Shown piece after piece: positions 6,817 through 14,525 of a DNA stretch of 24,616 nt (its first letter is position 1; each line of letters begins with the position of its first letter). The position numbers and the translations under genes are program-made. This DNA comes from an uncultured Oscillospiraceae bacterium (lineage in GTDB: Bacteria; Bacillota; Clostridia; Oscillospirales; Oscillospiraceae): the NCBI GenBank assembly GCA_934661135.1, contig CAKUJA010000023.1, positions 1-24,616 of the forward strand. Reading direction: 5' to 3'. The notes below the pieces were generated by a model. It made no database searches. It was not told the DNA's origin and saw only the letters and a program-made list of their open reading frames with translations.

Positions 6817-8175
6817 CTACCGGCGGGCGGCTTCCTTGTCGAAGCCGTGAATCCAGTCGGAATGGTGATAGTATAGGAAGTAGATGACGGAGCTGATCGA
6901 CCATGTAATCGGGTAGGCATAGTAGATGTACTGGATTTCATGGACAAAGTGCATGACCGTAAGAATATAGGTGATGCGGAGCAGACACCAGACGAGCAGC
7001 ATGATCGTCATCGGCACGAAGGCCTTGCCCGCGCCGCGGCAGACCGAGGCGATGGCGTGGGAGTAGGCCAGAAGGAAGAAGAACAGCGAAATCGTGCGCG
7101 CCTGCTGCGTGGCGATGGCGAGAACCTCGGGCGTTTTGGTAAACGCGGAGGAGAGCTGCGGCATAAACGTAAACATGACGACGCCGATGATCTCGGCCAA
7201 CACAATGGCGCAGAGAATGCCGAAGCGCGCGCCCTTTTTGGCGCGCTCGTGTTCGCCGGCGCCGAGGTTTTGGCTCGTGTAGGTGGTGAGCGCCATGGTG
7301 AAGCTCGTGATCGGCAGGAAGGCGAAGCCCTCGAGCTTGGCATAGACGCCGTAGGCCGCCATAGCGATTTTACCGAACGAGTTGATGTTGGACTGCACGA
7401 TGACATTGGCCAGACCGATGACCGAGTTCTGGATGCCGGAGGGCAGGCCGTAGCGGACAATCTGGCTGAACATCTCGCGGTCGATGCGCAGCTCGCGCCA
7501 GCGCAGACGGTATTGGAAGCGCTTGCCGGACAGACGGATCAGGCAGAGAATCATGCTGATGGCCTGTGAGATGGTCGTTGCGACAGCGGCAGACCAGACG
7601 CCCCAGCGGAACACGGCAATGAACAGCAGGTCGAGCGCGACGTTGATTGCCGAGGACAGCAGCAGATAGTAGAGCGGGCGGCGGCTGTCGCCGAGGGCAT
7701 TCATAATGCTCTTGCAGGCATTGTAGAGAACGACGGCGAGCACACCGGAGAAATAGTAGCGGAAATAGGAGATGGCGTCCGGGAGAACCTCGGGGTCGGT
7801 GCCCATCCAGCGGAGAATGTGCGGCGTCATCAGCACGCCGAACACGGTGAGAAACAGGCCGCTGAGGAAGCTGACGAGGATATTGGTATGGATGGCGCGG
7901 CGCACGCGGTCGTGGTCGCCCGCGCCGAAATAGCGCGAGATTGTGACGCTGGCGCCCATGGTCAGACCCTCAAAGAAGCTGATGAGCATCAAAATCAGCG
8001 GGCCGGAGGAGCTGACGGCGGCCAGCGCTTCATCGCCGAGAAACCGGCCGACGATCAGTGTGTCGACCGTGTTATAGAGCTGCTGGAAGATTTGGCTGAG
8101 CAGCACCGGAATGGCGAAGGAGATAATGAGCTTCCAAGGCGTGCCGCGGGTCATGTCGATGGTTGTGCGGTTCAC
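6817..8175 (-). CDS. MATE-family multidrug/toxin exporter
   Basis: A 452-residue polytopic protein with twelve hydrophobic helices in two halves, the normal size and layout for the MATE family, which uses sodium or proton gradients to expel cationic compounds. Family-typical segments include PVLLSQIFQQLYNTVDTLIVGRF near residue 25 and GLPSGIQNSVIGLANVIVQ near residue 250, the equivalent position in the second half. I choose the GTG start (VNRTTIDMTRG) because AAAGGA lies nine bases upstream; the ATG seven codons later is possible. It has its own promoter and follows the serpin terminator, so it is probably a separate transcript. The substrate is unknown. Confidence 0.92.
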   Translation of the reverse strand: MNRTTIDMTRGTPWKLIISFAIPVLLSQIFQQLYNTVDTLIVGRFLGDEALAAVSSSGPLILMLISFFEGLTMGASVTISRYFGAGDHDRVRRAIHTNILVSFLSGLFLTVFGVLMTPHILRWMGTDPEVLPDAISYFRYYFSGVLAVVLYNACKSIMNALGDSRRPLYYLLLSSAINVALDLLFIAVFRWGVWSAAVATTISQAISMILCLIRLSGKRFQYRLRWRELRIDREMFSQIVRYGLPSGIQNSVIGLANVIVQSNINSFGKIAMAAYGVYAKLEGFAFLPITSFTMALTTYTSQNLGAGEHERAKKGARFGILCAIVLAEIIGVVMFTFMPQLSSAFTKTPEVLAIATQQARTISLFFFLLAYSHAIASVCRGAGKAFVPMTIMLLVWCLLRITYILTVMHFVHEIQYIYYAYPITWSISSVIYFLYYHHSDWIHGFDKEAARR

Positions 8176-8196
8176 GGAATCCCGTCCTTTCTGACA

Positions 8197-8217
8197 AAAC
8201 GCGCTTGGAGCGCGTTT
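8197..8217. promoter_or_regulatory. Perfect palindrome in the MATE leader
   Basis: AAACGCGCT, TGG, AGCGCGTTT: a perfect 9-bp inverted repeat just downstream of the predicted MATE -10 box and before its ribosome binding site. It could be an operator or an mRNA hairpin; no U-run follows, so it is not a terminator. Confidence 0.6.
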
Positions 8218-8221
8218 GAAT

Positions 8222-8250
8222 AGCATATCAAAAAAGCGGGCGGAATGCAA
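8222..8250 (-). promoter_or_regulatory. Predicted MATE promoter
   Basis: TTGCAT (8245-8250), a 17-base spacer and TATGCT (8222-8227) on the minus strand, between the serpin terminator and the MATE start. Each box matches consensus at four of six positions. Confidence 0.55.
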
Positions 8251-8272
8251 GGAATTTTCGGAAAATGGGGAG

Positions 8273-8306
8273 AAAAAAGGAACCAGCGCCCGGAAGGGCG
8301 CTGGTT
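8273..8306 (-). terminator. Intrinsic terminator of serpin gene
   Basis: A perfect 11-bp stem (8281-8291 with 8296-8306), a four-base loop and CCTTTTTT on the minus strand, ten bases after the serpin stop. Confidence 0.94.
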
Positions 8307-8316
8307 CTGAATGTAG

Positions 8317-9696
8317 TTAGGAATTCGGCTGATTGACAATGCCGGCGAACAGCGGGAGTCCGTCGAGGCCGGTGATCGTAAAGAGGAACGGCTCATCGAG
8401 CGTGAACTCCACGATCGACGGATCGACAATCGCGGCTGTCTCCGAGATTGCAAGCACGGTGTAGGCCGCGGCTTCGCAGCCGTCCTCGTCGATCTTGACG
8501 CGTGCGGCGTGCTTCGCCTGTGTGAGCGCAAGATCGCTGGCGTCCGGCTTGAGCGGGGAGAAGTCGGCGGCGGACGCGTCAAAGACGTCCGTGATGCCGA
8601 GCGCTGCCAGCGAGCCGGTCAGGTCGAGATCGGACGCGACGTCGAATTTCGGCAGGCTGAGATGAATTTCGGCGTACTGCGTCTGCGACCAGCTCCCATT
8701 TGCGGTCAAAAATGACATCGCGTCCTCCGAGGAAAGCAAATCCTCGGGCGAGACGCCCTCGTCCGGCTTCAGCAGCCACATGGCGCCGCTGCCCTGCAGA
8801 CCGAGACGGATGGCGGTAAAGCCGTCGCCAGAGTAGACCGTGCCGGTTTCGCTGCTGTGCAGGAAGTCGCAGGTCACATCTCCAGTGGGCGCGTGAAACG
8901 TCTGCTCGGAGGTGGCGCTTTTTTGGAATTGATCCGTCCAGCTCGCGCTGAAGTAGATCGTGGACACGAGCGCAAGCACGGTTTCCGGGTCGAGCGAAAG
9001 GCCGGCGGCCTGTTCGGTCAGCAGATTGCCGGTATGCTCATTGATCCACGCTTGAAGCGCCTTGTTGTAGTCGTCCGACCCCATTTCCCCGGAAAAGGCC
9101 GCGGCATGGTAGTCGTTTGCAAGGCGGCTGAGCGTGTCGGTCGTGTAGCTGTCGCCGTCACGCAGCCAGAGGGAGTTGGCCAACAGGCTTTTCACCTGTC
9201 CGTCGTCCCAACTGTTCTCGTTCCAGAGCGCGGCAGCCTTGGTGCGGAGCGATTCAATGCTGTCCGCGCCGAGCGTGGATAGAATCTGTGCGCGGGAATT
9301 GCCGTCAGTCACCTCGGCCAGCATCGCCAGAGCCAGATAGACGTTCAGCGGCGAGCAGACGCGGTTCTCCGCGCCCGCGCCGGACAGCAGCGTGCGGATG
9401 CCGGACTGAAAATACGCGGCGTAGTCGTCAACGGATTGCAGATCGGCGGTCTTTGCGTCGTAATCCGCGCGCCATGCGGTATAGTCGCGATCCCAGGCAT
9501 CGTCATCCCATTCGCCGGTTTTGGCATCGTAGTAGTCGTCCTCACGCGGATAGTTCGCCATAGAGACCGCTTCCGGGGCGGCCAGCTCGGTGACGGAGTC
9601 CGGGAGCGTGACGCTGCCGGAGGGATCGCTTGCGGCACAGCCAAGCAGAGACGCGGCACAGGCTGCCGCGAGCAGAAGCGCAAGAAGTCGTTTCAT
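8317..9696 (-). CDS. Secreted lipoprotein serpin (serine/cysteine protease inhibitor)
   Basis: A 459-residue serpin. Residues 1-20 are a lipoprotein signal with lipobox LLGC, so Cys20 should anchor it to the outer membrane face. The serpin fold starts near residue 95 (YAAYFQSGIRTLLSG, then NRVCSPLNVYLALAMLAEV). LVSTIYFSASW is the conserved strand-3A region. The hinge EDGCEAAAYT at 404-413 has the small residues needed for loop insertion, pointing to an inhibitory serpin; the loop continues through SETAAIVDP, with the cut site around 419-422. FTLDEPFLFTI and PLFAGIVNQP are typical serpin C-terminal strands. Residues about 50-82 are an unusual Asp/Tyr/Trp-rich spacer between anchor and fold. 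AAAGGAGAG precedes the ATG. No clear promoter is visible in the 77 bases after tenA, so read-through from the thi operon is possible. The target protease is unknown. Confidence 0.93.
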   Translation of the reverse strand: MKRLLALLLAAACAASLLGCAASDPSGSVTLPDSVTELAAPEAVSMANYPREDDYYDAKTGEWDDDAWDRDYTAWRADYDAKTADLQSVDDYAAYFQSGIRTLLSGAGAENRVCSPLNVYLALAMLAEVTDGNSRAQILSTLGADSIESLRTKAAALWNENSWDDGQVKSLLANSLWLRDGDSYTTDTLSRLANDYHAAAFSGEMGSDDYNKALQAWINEHTGNLLTEQAAGLSLDPETVLALVSTIYFSASWTDQFQKSATSEQTFHAPTGDVTCDFLHSSETGTVYSGDGFTAIRLGLQGSGAMWLLKPDEGVSPEDLLSSEDAMSFLTANGSWSQTQYAEIHLSLPKFDVASDLDLTGSLAALGITDVFDASAADFSPLKPDASDLALTQAKHAARVKIDEDGCEAAAYTVLAISETAAIVDPSIVEFTLDEPFLFTITGLDGLPLFAGIVNQPNS

Positions 9697-9773
9697 GGAA
9701 ATTCTCTCCTTTATGTTGTTCTGCTTTCAAAGACGAGAATTCACGGGGAACGTTGCGCAAAGCGCAAAAAATT

Positions 9774-10445
9774 TTACGGCAGATCGGTGCGCGGCCTGGC
9801 GGCCATCTCCCAGAAGTGCAGCTCATGCTCGGAGCAGGTGCGGAAGATTTTCAGGCAGGCGGACTGACGCTCCGGCGAGAGCTCTGCGCAGGCCTTGTTG
9901 GTGAACGCTTCCCAGACCTTGCAAATGCTGTCGTAGCGGTCGCCGGCGTAGTCGTTGACGAAGCGGGCGTAGGGGCTTTGCTGCGCTGCCGGCGCGGTTT
10001 TCAGAATTTCGCCGAAAATCCAGCCGTAGCTGATCAGGCAGGGCAGACAGGTCATCATGCACTCGGCCGCGCCGGGAGCACGCTCGGCTTCGCCCAGCAT
10101 GAAGTCGACGTAGGCGCGGTTTTGCGGGCGGAACGGGAGCGGCTGAATCTGTTCGTCGGTCAGGCCGTAGCGCTTCAGATAATAGCGGCGCGTGGAGTCC
10201 TCGGCTTCGTTGACGAAGGAGAGCATGGAGTAGTAGGTGCGGATTTCTTCCGTGTCGCTCGAATGCAGCATTCCCCAGGCAAAGACCTTGGAATATTCGC
10301 GCAGATACAGGCTGTCGTCGACGATGTACCCCTTGAAGCAGGCTTCGTCGAGCGTGCCGTCGGCAATGCCGCGGAGAAATTCAGTCTCCAGGCAGGCGCG
10401 CCAGACAGACAGGCTGTCGGCAATGCAGGTTTCCAGAAAGCTCAT
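9774..10445 (-). CDS. tenA: TenA-family thiaminase II / aminopyrimidine hydrolase
   Basis: A 223-residue all-helical TenA protein, the standard length. TenA enzymes hydrolyse amino-HMP from degraded thiamine to HMP so that it can be reused. Family features visible are DDSLYLREYSKVFAWG near residue 43, the cysteine-bearing stretch CMMTCLPCLISYGWIFGE near 130-147, which includes the usual catalytic cysteine region, and SEHELHFWEMA near the C-terminus, with the catalytic glutamate region. Its ATG overlaps the thiT stop as ATGA, so the two are translationally coupled, and it is the last clear thiamine gene of the operon. Which of the cysteines is catalytic cannot be settled without alignment. Confidence 0.93.
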   Translation of the reverse strand: MSFLETCIADSLSVWRACLETEFLRGIADGTLDEACFKGYIVDDSLYLREYSKVFAWGMLHSSDTEEIRTYYSMLSFVNEAEDSTRRYYLKRYGLTDEQIQPLPFRPQNRAYVDFMLGEAERAPGAAECMMTCLPCLISYGWIFGEILKTAPAAQQSPYARFVNDYAGDRYDSICKVWEAFTNKACAELSPERQSACLKIFRTCSEHELHFWEMAARPRTDLP

Positions 10446-11053
10446 TTACGGGACGCTCCTTTCGCGGCTTTTTTTAGTGCGCCGAGCGGCAGCACCATCA
10501 CAATGGCGAGGGAGATGATACCCTCGGGAATTTTACTGGACAGGTGGTAGGTCAGGCTGTAACCCCAGGCGCCCCAGCCGTCCCATGCGTTTTGCGAGAA
10601 GAAGATCACGCCGCTGAAAACGTGCGCCCAGAACTTCAGGAAGATTGCCAGCAGGCCGCCGCAGAGGATTTTCCAGCGCTTGTCGCTGCCGAAAATGCCG
10701 GTGTAGCCAAGGCAGGAAAAGCAGACCATGTGCTCCACGAAGAACTGCGCCCAGTGCACCGGCTGCCACGCGGGAATCAGAAGCATGGCGAGCAGACCGG
10801 TGAGCCAGCCGGTGACGAAGGTCAGCTTCGGGTCATAGACCAGCGCGAGCAGCATCAGCGGAATCCAGGAGCCGCAGGTGATGGACGCGCCGGTGGGAAG
10901 CGGGATCATAATGGAGCCGAGCACGAGCGTGAGCGCACAGGTAAGGCCGCCCATGGCGAGGTTGCGCGCGGTCAGCTTCAGGCCGCGGCAGAGCCAGATG
11001 GTGACAAGCAGATAGCAAACGGTAAAAACCGCAACAAAAATCGGGGAGGTCAT
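10442..11053 (-). CDS. thiT: ThiT-like ECF transporter S component for thiamine
   Basis: A 203-residue membrane protein with six helices, the size of ECF substrate-capture proteins. The segments SWIPLMLLALVYDPK, HWAQFFVEHMVCFSCLGYTGIF and KFWAHVFSGVIFFSQNAWDGWGAWGYSLTYH are rich in Trp, His, Tyr and Glu in the places where ThiT binds thiamine. It takes up thiamine or a precursor and needs the shared EcfA/EcfA'/EcfT module, which is not in this window. ATGA overlaps link it to both thiD upstream and tenA downstream. It is controlled by the TPP riboswitch of the operon. The paralogous transporter thiW lies in the next unit. Confidence 0.85.
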   Translation of the reverse strand: MTSPIFVAVFTVCYLLVTIWLCRGLKLTARNLAMGGLTCALTLVLGSIMIPLPTGASITCGSWIPLMLLALVYDPKLTFVTGWLTGLLAMLLIPAWQPVHWAQFFVEHMVCFSCLGYTGIFGSDKRWKILCGGLLAIFLKFWAHVFSGVIFFSQNAWDGWGAWGYSLTYHLSSKIPEGIISLAIVMVLPLGALKKAAKGASRK

Positions 11054-11847
11054 TCGGTAAACGCTCCTTTCAACGCGAACATATGATCCATCGGGCCGGA
11101 ACCGTGGCCAAGGTCGAGCATTGCGGCAAGTGCGCCGGAGATATAGGCTTTGGCACGTTCGACGGAGGTGGAGAGATCATATCCCTTCGCCAGATTGGAG
11201 GCGATGGCGCTGGAGAGCGTGCAGCCGGTGCCATGGGTGTTGGGAGTTTGGATGCGTTTGCCGCGGAACCATGTTCCGGCGCCGTCGCGCCAGAGAAGAT
11301 CGTCCGCGTCATTGACCTGATGGCCGCCCTTGCAGAGCACGGCGCAGCCATAGCGTTCGCTGATGGCCTTGGCGGCAGTTTCCATCCCGGCGGCGTCGGT
11401 GATCGTCATGCCGGAGAGAATCTCCGCTTCGGGAATGTTCGGCGTGGCAACCTCGGCCAGCGGCAAAAGCGCGGAGGTGAGCGCCTCGACAGCGTCGTCA
11501 CGCAGCAGCTTGGAGCCGGAGGTGGCGACCATAACCGGGTCAACAACAATGTGCTTTGCACCGTAATGGCGCAGCTTTTCGGCGATGACGCTGATCAGCG
11601 CAGCGGAGGAGACCATGCCAATTTTCACGGCGTCCGGCACGATGTCGGTAAAGACGGCGTCAAGCTGCTCGGCAAGGAAGTGCGGTGTGGTCTCGAAGAT
11701 GTCTGTGACGCCGGTCGTATTCTGGGCAGTCAGGGCGGTGATGGCGCTCATGGCGTATACGCCATTTGCGGTCATGGTCTTAATGTCTGCCTGGATTCCG
11801 GCGCCTCCGCTGGAATCGCTTCCAGCAATGGTCAATGCTGTTTTCAT
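11050..11847 (-). CDS. thiD: Hydroxymethylpyrimidine/phosphomethylpyrimidine kinase ThiD
   Basis: A 265-residue ribokinase-fold enzyme that phosphorylates HMP and then HMP-P to give HMP-PP, the pyrimidine substrate of ThiE. AGSDSSGGAGIQADIKT at residues 7-23 is the ThiD substrate motif; VVDPVMVATSG near 105 and NTHGTGCTLSSAIASNLAKG near 208-227 are the ATP-binding and catalytic segments. I start at MKTALTIAG because AAAGGAG lies seven bases before; a longer frame would add 16 unlikely residues. It sits 123 bp behind the HAD gene, the only real gap in the operon, with a GC-rich hairpin in that gap, and overlaps thiT by ATGA. Confidence 0.97.
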   Translation of the reverse strand: MKTALTIAGSDSSGGAGIQADIKTMTANGVYAMSAITALTAQNTTGVTDIFETTPHFLAEQLDAVFTDIVPDAVKIGMVSSAALISVIAEKLRHYGAKHIVVDPVMVATSGSKLLRDDAVEALTSALLPLAEVATPNIPEAEILSGMTITDAAGMETAAKAISERYGCAVLCKGGHQVNDADDLLWRDGAGTWFRGKRIQTPNTHGTGCTLSSAIASNLAKGYDLSTSVERAKAYISGALAAMLDLGHGSGPMDHMFALKGAFTE

Positions 11848-11880
11848 ATGATAACTCCTTTCACAGCAAGGTTTTATTTC

Positions 11881-11910
11881 GGCAGCGCCGCGCATTTGCG
11901 CGAGACTGCC
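11881..11910 (-). other. Intra-operon hairpin between HAD gene and thiD
   Basis: GGCAG and CTGCC close a stem that also pairs CGC with GCG around ATTT. It is followed on the minus strand by AAATAAAACCTT, not a real U-run, so it is more likely an RNA-processing or stability element than a terminator. Confidence 0.4.
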
Positions 11911-11970
11911 TGAGCGACATAAGGTGGTGCCCCCAATATGCCGCCGGTTTGAAATTGTGCGGTGTTGCCT

Positions 11971-12630
11971 TTAAAGCGCAGACATATGCCGCAGCGCAGC
12001 AAAGTCGCTCAGATTGGTTAAATAGAGGTCGGCTTCCGCGCGAAGCCTGTCCTGCGCGGGTTCTCCCGCTGCGTCGAATACGCCGACGGTGCGGAAACCG
12101 GCGCGTTTGGCGGTTTGCAGCGCGTAGAGCGAGTCCTCAAGGACGAGCGTTTCCTCAGGCACGCAGCCGAGCGCACCTGCCGCCAGCAAATAAATCCTGG
12201 GCGAATGCTTGCTCTCACCCACCTCGCTGGTCGTAAACAGCCCTTGAAGGTAGGGCAGCAGGCCAAGGCGCTCCAACGCCTGGGTGACGTGCTCTCGCGG
12301 ACTCGAGGTTGCTGCGGCCAGCGCAACGCCTTCGGATTGAAGCAGCGCAAGCAGCTCCGCCGCACCCTTTTTGGCGGGAACCTCGTAGAAATAATACTCT
12401 TGCAGCAGCGCGCGGAACGCGGCGAGAATTTCCTCCCGGCTCTCCGGCAGATGGTACTGCGTGCGCAGATAGTCCGCGCCCTGCTCCATGCTCATGGGGA
12501 ACAGAATTTGACCAAGCTCCGGCTCCGGCCGCAGGCCGCGTGCGCGCAGATAGCGTGCGCCGAGCGCGTACCAGATGCTCAGCGAGTCGAGCAGTACGCC
12601 GTCGAGATCGAAAATTGCGCCCCGGATCAT
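11971..12630 (-). CDS. HAD-superfamily phosphatase in thi operon
   Basis: A 219-residue HAD hydrolase, subfamily IA. DLDGVLLDS at residues 8-16 is motif I with the nucleophile and acid Asp pair; AATSSPREH near 104-112 is motif II; the Lys in GESKHSPRIY near 139 is motif III; LVLEDSLYALQTAKRAG near 160-176 is motif IV. The helical cap domain lies between residues 17 and 85. Its start overlaps the thiE stop as ATGA, so it is made together with ThiE. No ThiL or thiamine pyrophosphokinase lies in the window. HAD enzymes that dephosphorylate thiamine monophosphate are known in bacteria and plants, so that is the leading but unproven guess; a general sugar-phosphate phosphatase is possible. Confidence 0.93.
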   Translation of the reverse strand: MIRGAIFDLDGVLLDSLSIWYALGARYLRARGLRPEPELGQILFPMSMEQGADYLRTQYHLPESREEILAAFRALLQEYYFYEVPAKKGAAELLALLQSEGVALAAATSSPREHVTQALERLGLLPYLQGLFTTSEVGESKHSPRIYLLAAGALGCVPEETLVLEDSLYALQTAKRAGFRTVGVFDAAGEPAQDRLRAEADLYLTNLSDFAALRHMSAL

Positions 12631-13268
12631 GCTTCCACGATTGCGCGCACGGCGTCCTTCAGGCTGCGGGTTGCGGAGGGGATGTCTGCCGCGGCGTAAA
12701 TTGCGCTGACAACGGCAATGCCGCTGATGCCGCTGCCGGCAAGCTGCGGCAGATTTTCCAGCGTGATGCCGCCGATGGCGACAACCGGGATGGAGACAGC
12801 TTCGCAGATGGCGCGGAGCGTGTCGTGGCTGAGCGGAGCGGCATCGTCCTTGGTGCCGGTGGGGAATACCGCGCCGACACCGAGATAGTCCGCGCCCTGC
12901 GCTTCGGCGCGCTTGGCCTGCTCGACGGTCTGTGCCGAGACGCCGAGAATTTTATCGCTGCCGAGCCTGGCGCGCACATCACCCGCGGCCATATCGTGCT
13001 GGCCGACGTGGACGCCGTCGGCGTCCACGGCCAGCGCAATGTCAACGTTATCGTTGACGATGAACGGCACTCGGTAGCTCCGGCAGAGCGCTTGCAGCTC
13101 TTTCGCTTCCGAGAGGAACGCTGCGTCGTCGAGCGATTTTTCCCGGAGCTGAAGGAACGTCGCGCCGCCGTCCAGACTTTCCTTGACAACGGAATACAGG
13201 CTGCGGCCATGGAGCCAGTGCCGGTCGGTTACGGCATAGAGCAGCAGATCTTGTTTATTGCAGTTCAT
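12627..13268 (-). CDS. thiE: Thiamine-phosphate synthase ThiE
   Basis: A 213-residue TIM-barrel enzyme that joins HMP-PP and thiazole phosphate to thiamine phosphate. Motifs in order: YAVTDRHWLHGRSL near residue 11, FLQLREKSLDD near 37-47 for pyrophosphate binding, VNDNVDIALAVDADGVHVGQHDM near 70-92, LGVGAVFPTGTKDDA near 130, VVAIGGITLENL near 163 and GISGIAVVSAI near 180. All key residues appear intact. I choose MNCNKQDL because GAGGTG lies six bases upstream; a GTG nine bases earlier is in frame. It overlaps thiM by 14 bp and the HAD gene by four. Confidence 0.97.
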   Translation of the reverse strand: MNCNKQDLLLYAVTDRHWLHGRSLYSVVKESLDGGATFLQLREKSLDDAAFLSEAKELQALCRSYRVPFIVNDNVDIALAVDADGVHVGQHDMAAGDVRARLGSDKILGVSAQTVEQAKRAEAQGADYLGVGAVFPTGTKDDAAPLSHDTLRAICEAVSIPVVAIGGITLENLPQLAGSGISGIAVVSAIYAAADIPSATRSLKDAVRAIVEA

Positions 13269-14076
13269 ACTTTGCACCTCGGTTCAATGCTGCGCCGTCC
13301 ATGTTATAGATGGCATCAATGATACGGCTGCGGTAGGTTGCGTTGCCGTCGCCCTCGGCCATGTGGCTCCAGGCAATTTCACCGGCGAGTCCCATGGCGC
13401 AGACAGCGGCGGCAGCGGCATTGAGCGGCTGATCTGGATTTGCCGTTAAAAATGCCGCCATCATGCCGGAGAGCTGACAGCCGGTGCCGGTGACTTTGCC
13501 CATCTCCGCGCGGCCGTTGCGGATGACATAGCAGCGGTCGCCGTCGCTGACAAGGTCGATTTTTCCGGTAATTGCGACAATGGCGCCGCATTGCTTGGAA
13601 AAATCACGGAGAAAGCGGATGGCGGCGGGGAGGGACTCCTCGGTGACGGCATCGGCCACGTCCGCGTCAACGCCCTTTGTGGTGCCGCTGCCAAGCGCGA
13701 GCGTTTTGACTTCGGAGATGTTGCCGCGGATTGCGGTGAGATGCAGCTCGTGCATCAGGTCGAGTGCGGTGCTCGTGCGCAGATCGGACGCGCCCGCGCC
13801 GACCGGATCGAGCAGCACCGGGTGGCCGAGCGCATTGGCGCGGCGGCCGGCGCGGAACATTCCGTCGATGCTGCGGCGGTGAAGCGTGCCGATGTTGATG
13901 TTCAGGCCGCCGCAGATCGAGGTGATCTGCTCGGCATCGTCCGGCTCGTCGGACATGATCGGACTGCCGCCGCAGGCGAGCAGCACATTGGCCACGTCAT
14001 TGACCGTGACGTAATTGGTAATATTGTGGACGAGGGGCACGCGGGCGCGCACATTGTCCAGATATTGACCCAGCAT
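13255..14076 (-). CDS. thiM: Hydroxyethylthiazole kinase ThiM
   Basis: A 273-residue kinase that phosphorylates hydroxyethylthiazole for ThiE. PLVHNITNYVTVNDVANVLLACGGSPIMSD near residues 15-45 is the substrate-binding signature; LLDPVGAGASDLR near 118 and KVTGTGCQLSGMMAAFL near 193 are the ATP-binding and active-site segments, with the usual cysteine. The start MLGQYLDN follows AAAGGAGA. It is the first gene behind the TPP riboswitch and its attenuator. ThiM is a salvage enzyme; with no thiG, thiH or thiO nearby, the locus points to uptake and recycling of thiazole. Confidence 0.97.
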   Translation of the reverse strand: MLGQYLDNVRARVPLVHNITNYVTVNDVANVLLACGGSPIMSDEPDDAEQITSICGGLNINIGTLHRRSIDGMFRAGRRANALGHPVLLDPVGAGASDLRTSTALDLMHELHLTAIRGNISEVKTLALGSGTTKGVDADVADAVTEESLPAAIRFLRDFSKQCGAIVAITGKIDLVSDGDRCYVIRNGRAEMGKVTGTGCQLSGMMAAFLTANPDQPLNAAAAAVCAMGLAGEIAWSHMAEGDGNATYRSRIIDAIYNMDGAALNRGAKYELQ

Positions 14077-14116
14077 GGGATATCTCCTTTGCAAAAAAAT
14101 ATAAGAAAGGCTGCGA

Positions 14117-14161
14117 AAAACAAAGAAAAAGCGCGGATATGCCGACAAAGACATATCCGCG
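14117..14161 (-). terminator. Riboswitch-controlled attenuator of the thiM operon
   Basis: A 10-bp stem (14132-14141 with 14152-14161) is followed on the minus strand by CTTTTTCTTTGTTTTT. It sits between the TPP aptamer and thiM, the usual expression platform: when TPP binds, transcription stops here. Confidence 0.93.
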
Positions 14162-14191
14162 ACTGCGATCTCAAAGAGGTGGCTGCTGCGT

Positions 14192-14276
14192 ATCTCCCTA
14201 CGTTGGCATTATCCAAATCAGGTTATGGGTCTGGGCGATACAGCCCACTCTCAGCCTGTTTGCACAAGCTCCCCAG
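14192..14276 (-). promoter_or_regulatory. TPP riboswitch (thi-box) of thiM operon
   Basis: On the minus strand the hallmark blocks occur in order: GGGGAGC, GGCTGAGAG, the optional P3a-type hairpin GGGCtgtatcGCCC, ACCTGATTTGGATAATGCC and AACGTAGGGA. These are the conserved thi-box residues, including the CUGAGA pyrimidine pocket and the pyrophosphate-sensing internal loop. Confidence 0.97.
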
Positions 14277-14288
14277 TTGATGTGAGAT

Positions 14289-14317
14289 ATGATAACACGT
14301 TTCGACTGAATTTGCAA
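14289..14317 (-). promoter_or_regulatory. Promoter of thiM operon
   Basis: TTGCAA (14312-14317), a 17-base spacer and TATCAT (14289-14294) on the minus strand, ending about a dozen bases before the TPP aptamer. Confidence 0.75.
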
Positions 14318-14413
14318 GCAATTTCCTCCGCGGCGGGCGGATGCAGGCCGAAAGATTCTGAGAAAATTTTGGGACTGCGGTTGGCACTGTGCCTGCTTTC
14401 TTTTCCTGGCAGC

Positions 14414-14462
14414 TTGAATCCGTTCTTTTCTTTCTGACTGAGAAAGAAAAGCACGGGTTCAA
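14414..14462. repeat. 22-nt near-perfect inverted repeat between the two thi units
   Basis: Arms 14414-14435 and 14441-14462 pair with two exceptions, one of which can form a G-U pair on one strand, around a GACTG loop. It lies after the thiW terminator and before the thiM promoter, with no U-run on either side. Confidence 0.7.
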
Positions 14463-14477
14463 AAAGCGTCTATATGC

Positions 14478-14514
14478 AAAAGAAAAGAGACAACTCGGGG
14501 GAGCTGTCTCTTTT
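14478..14514 (-). terminator. Intrinsic terminator of thiW
   Basis: AAAAGAGACA/CTC pairs with GAG/TGTCTCTTTT (14483-14496 with 14501-14514, one internal mismatch) and is followed on the minus strand by CTTTTGC. It lies eleven bases after the thiW stop. Confidence 0.85.
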
Positions 14515-14525
14515 GAAATTGGCGG

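Noticed and set aside
9753..9767. TTGCGC/GCGCAA hairpin between tenA and serpin, as a terminator
   Set aside because: The T-rich run lies before, not after, the stem in the direction of tenA transcription, and the stem is short.
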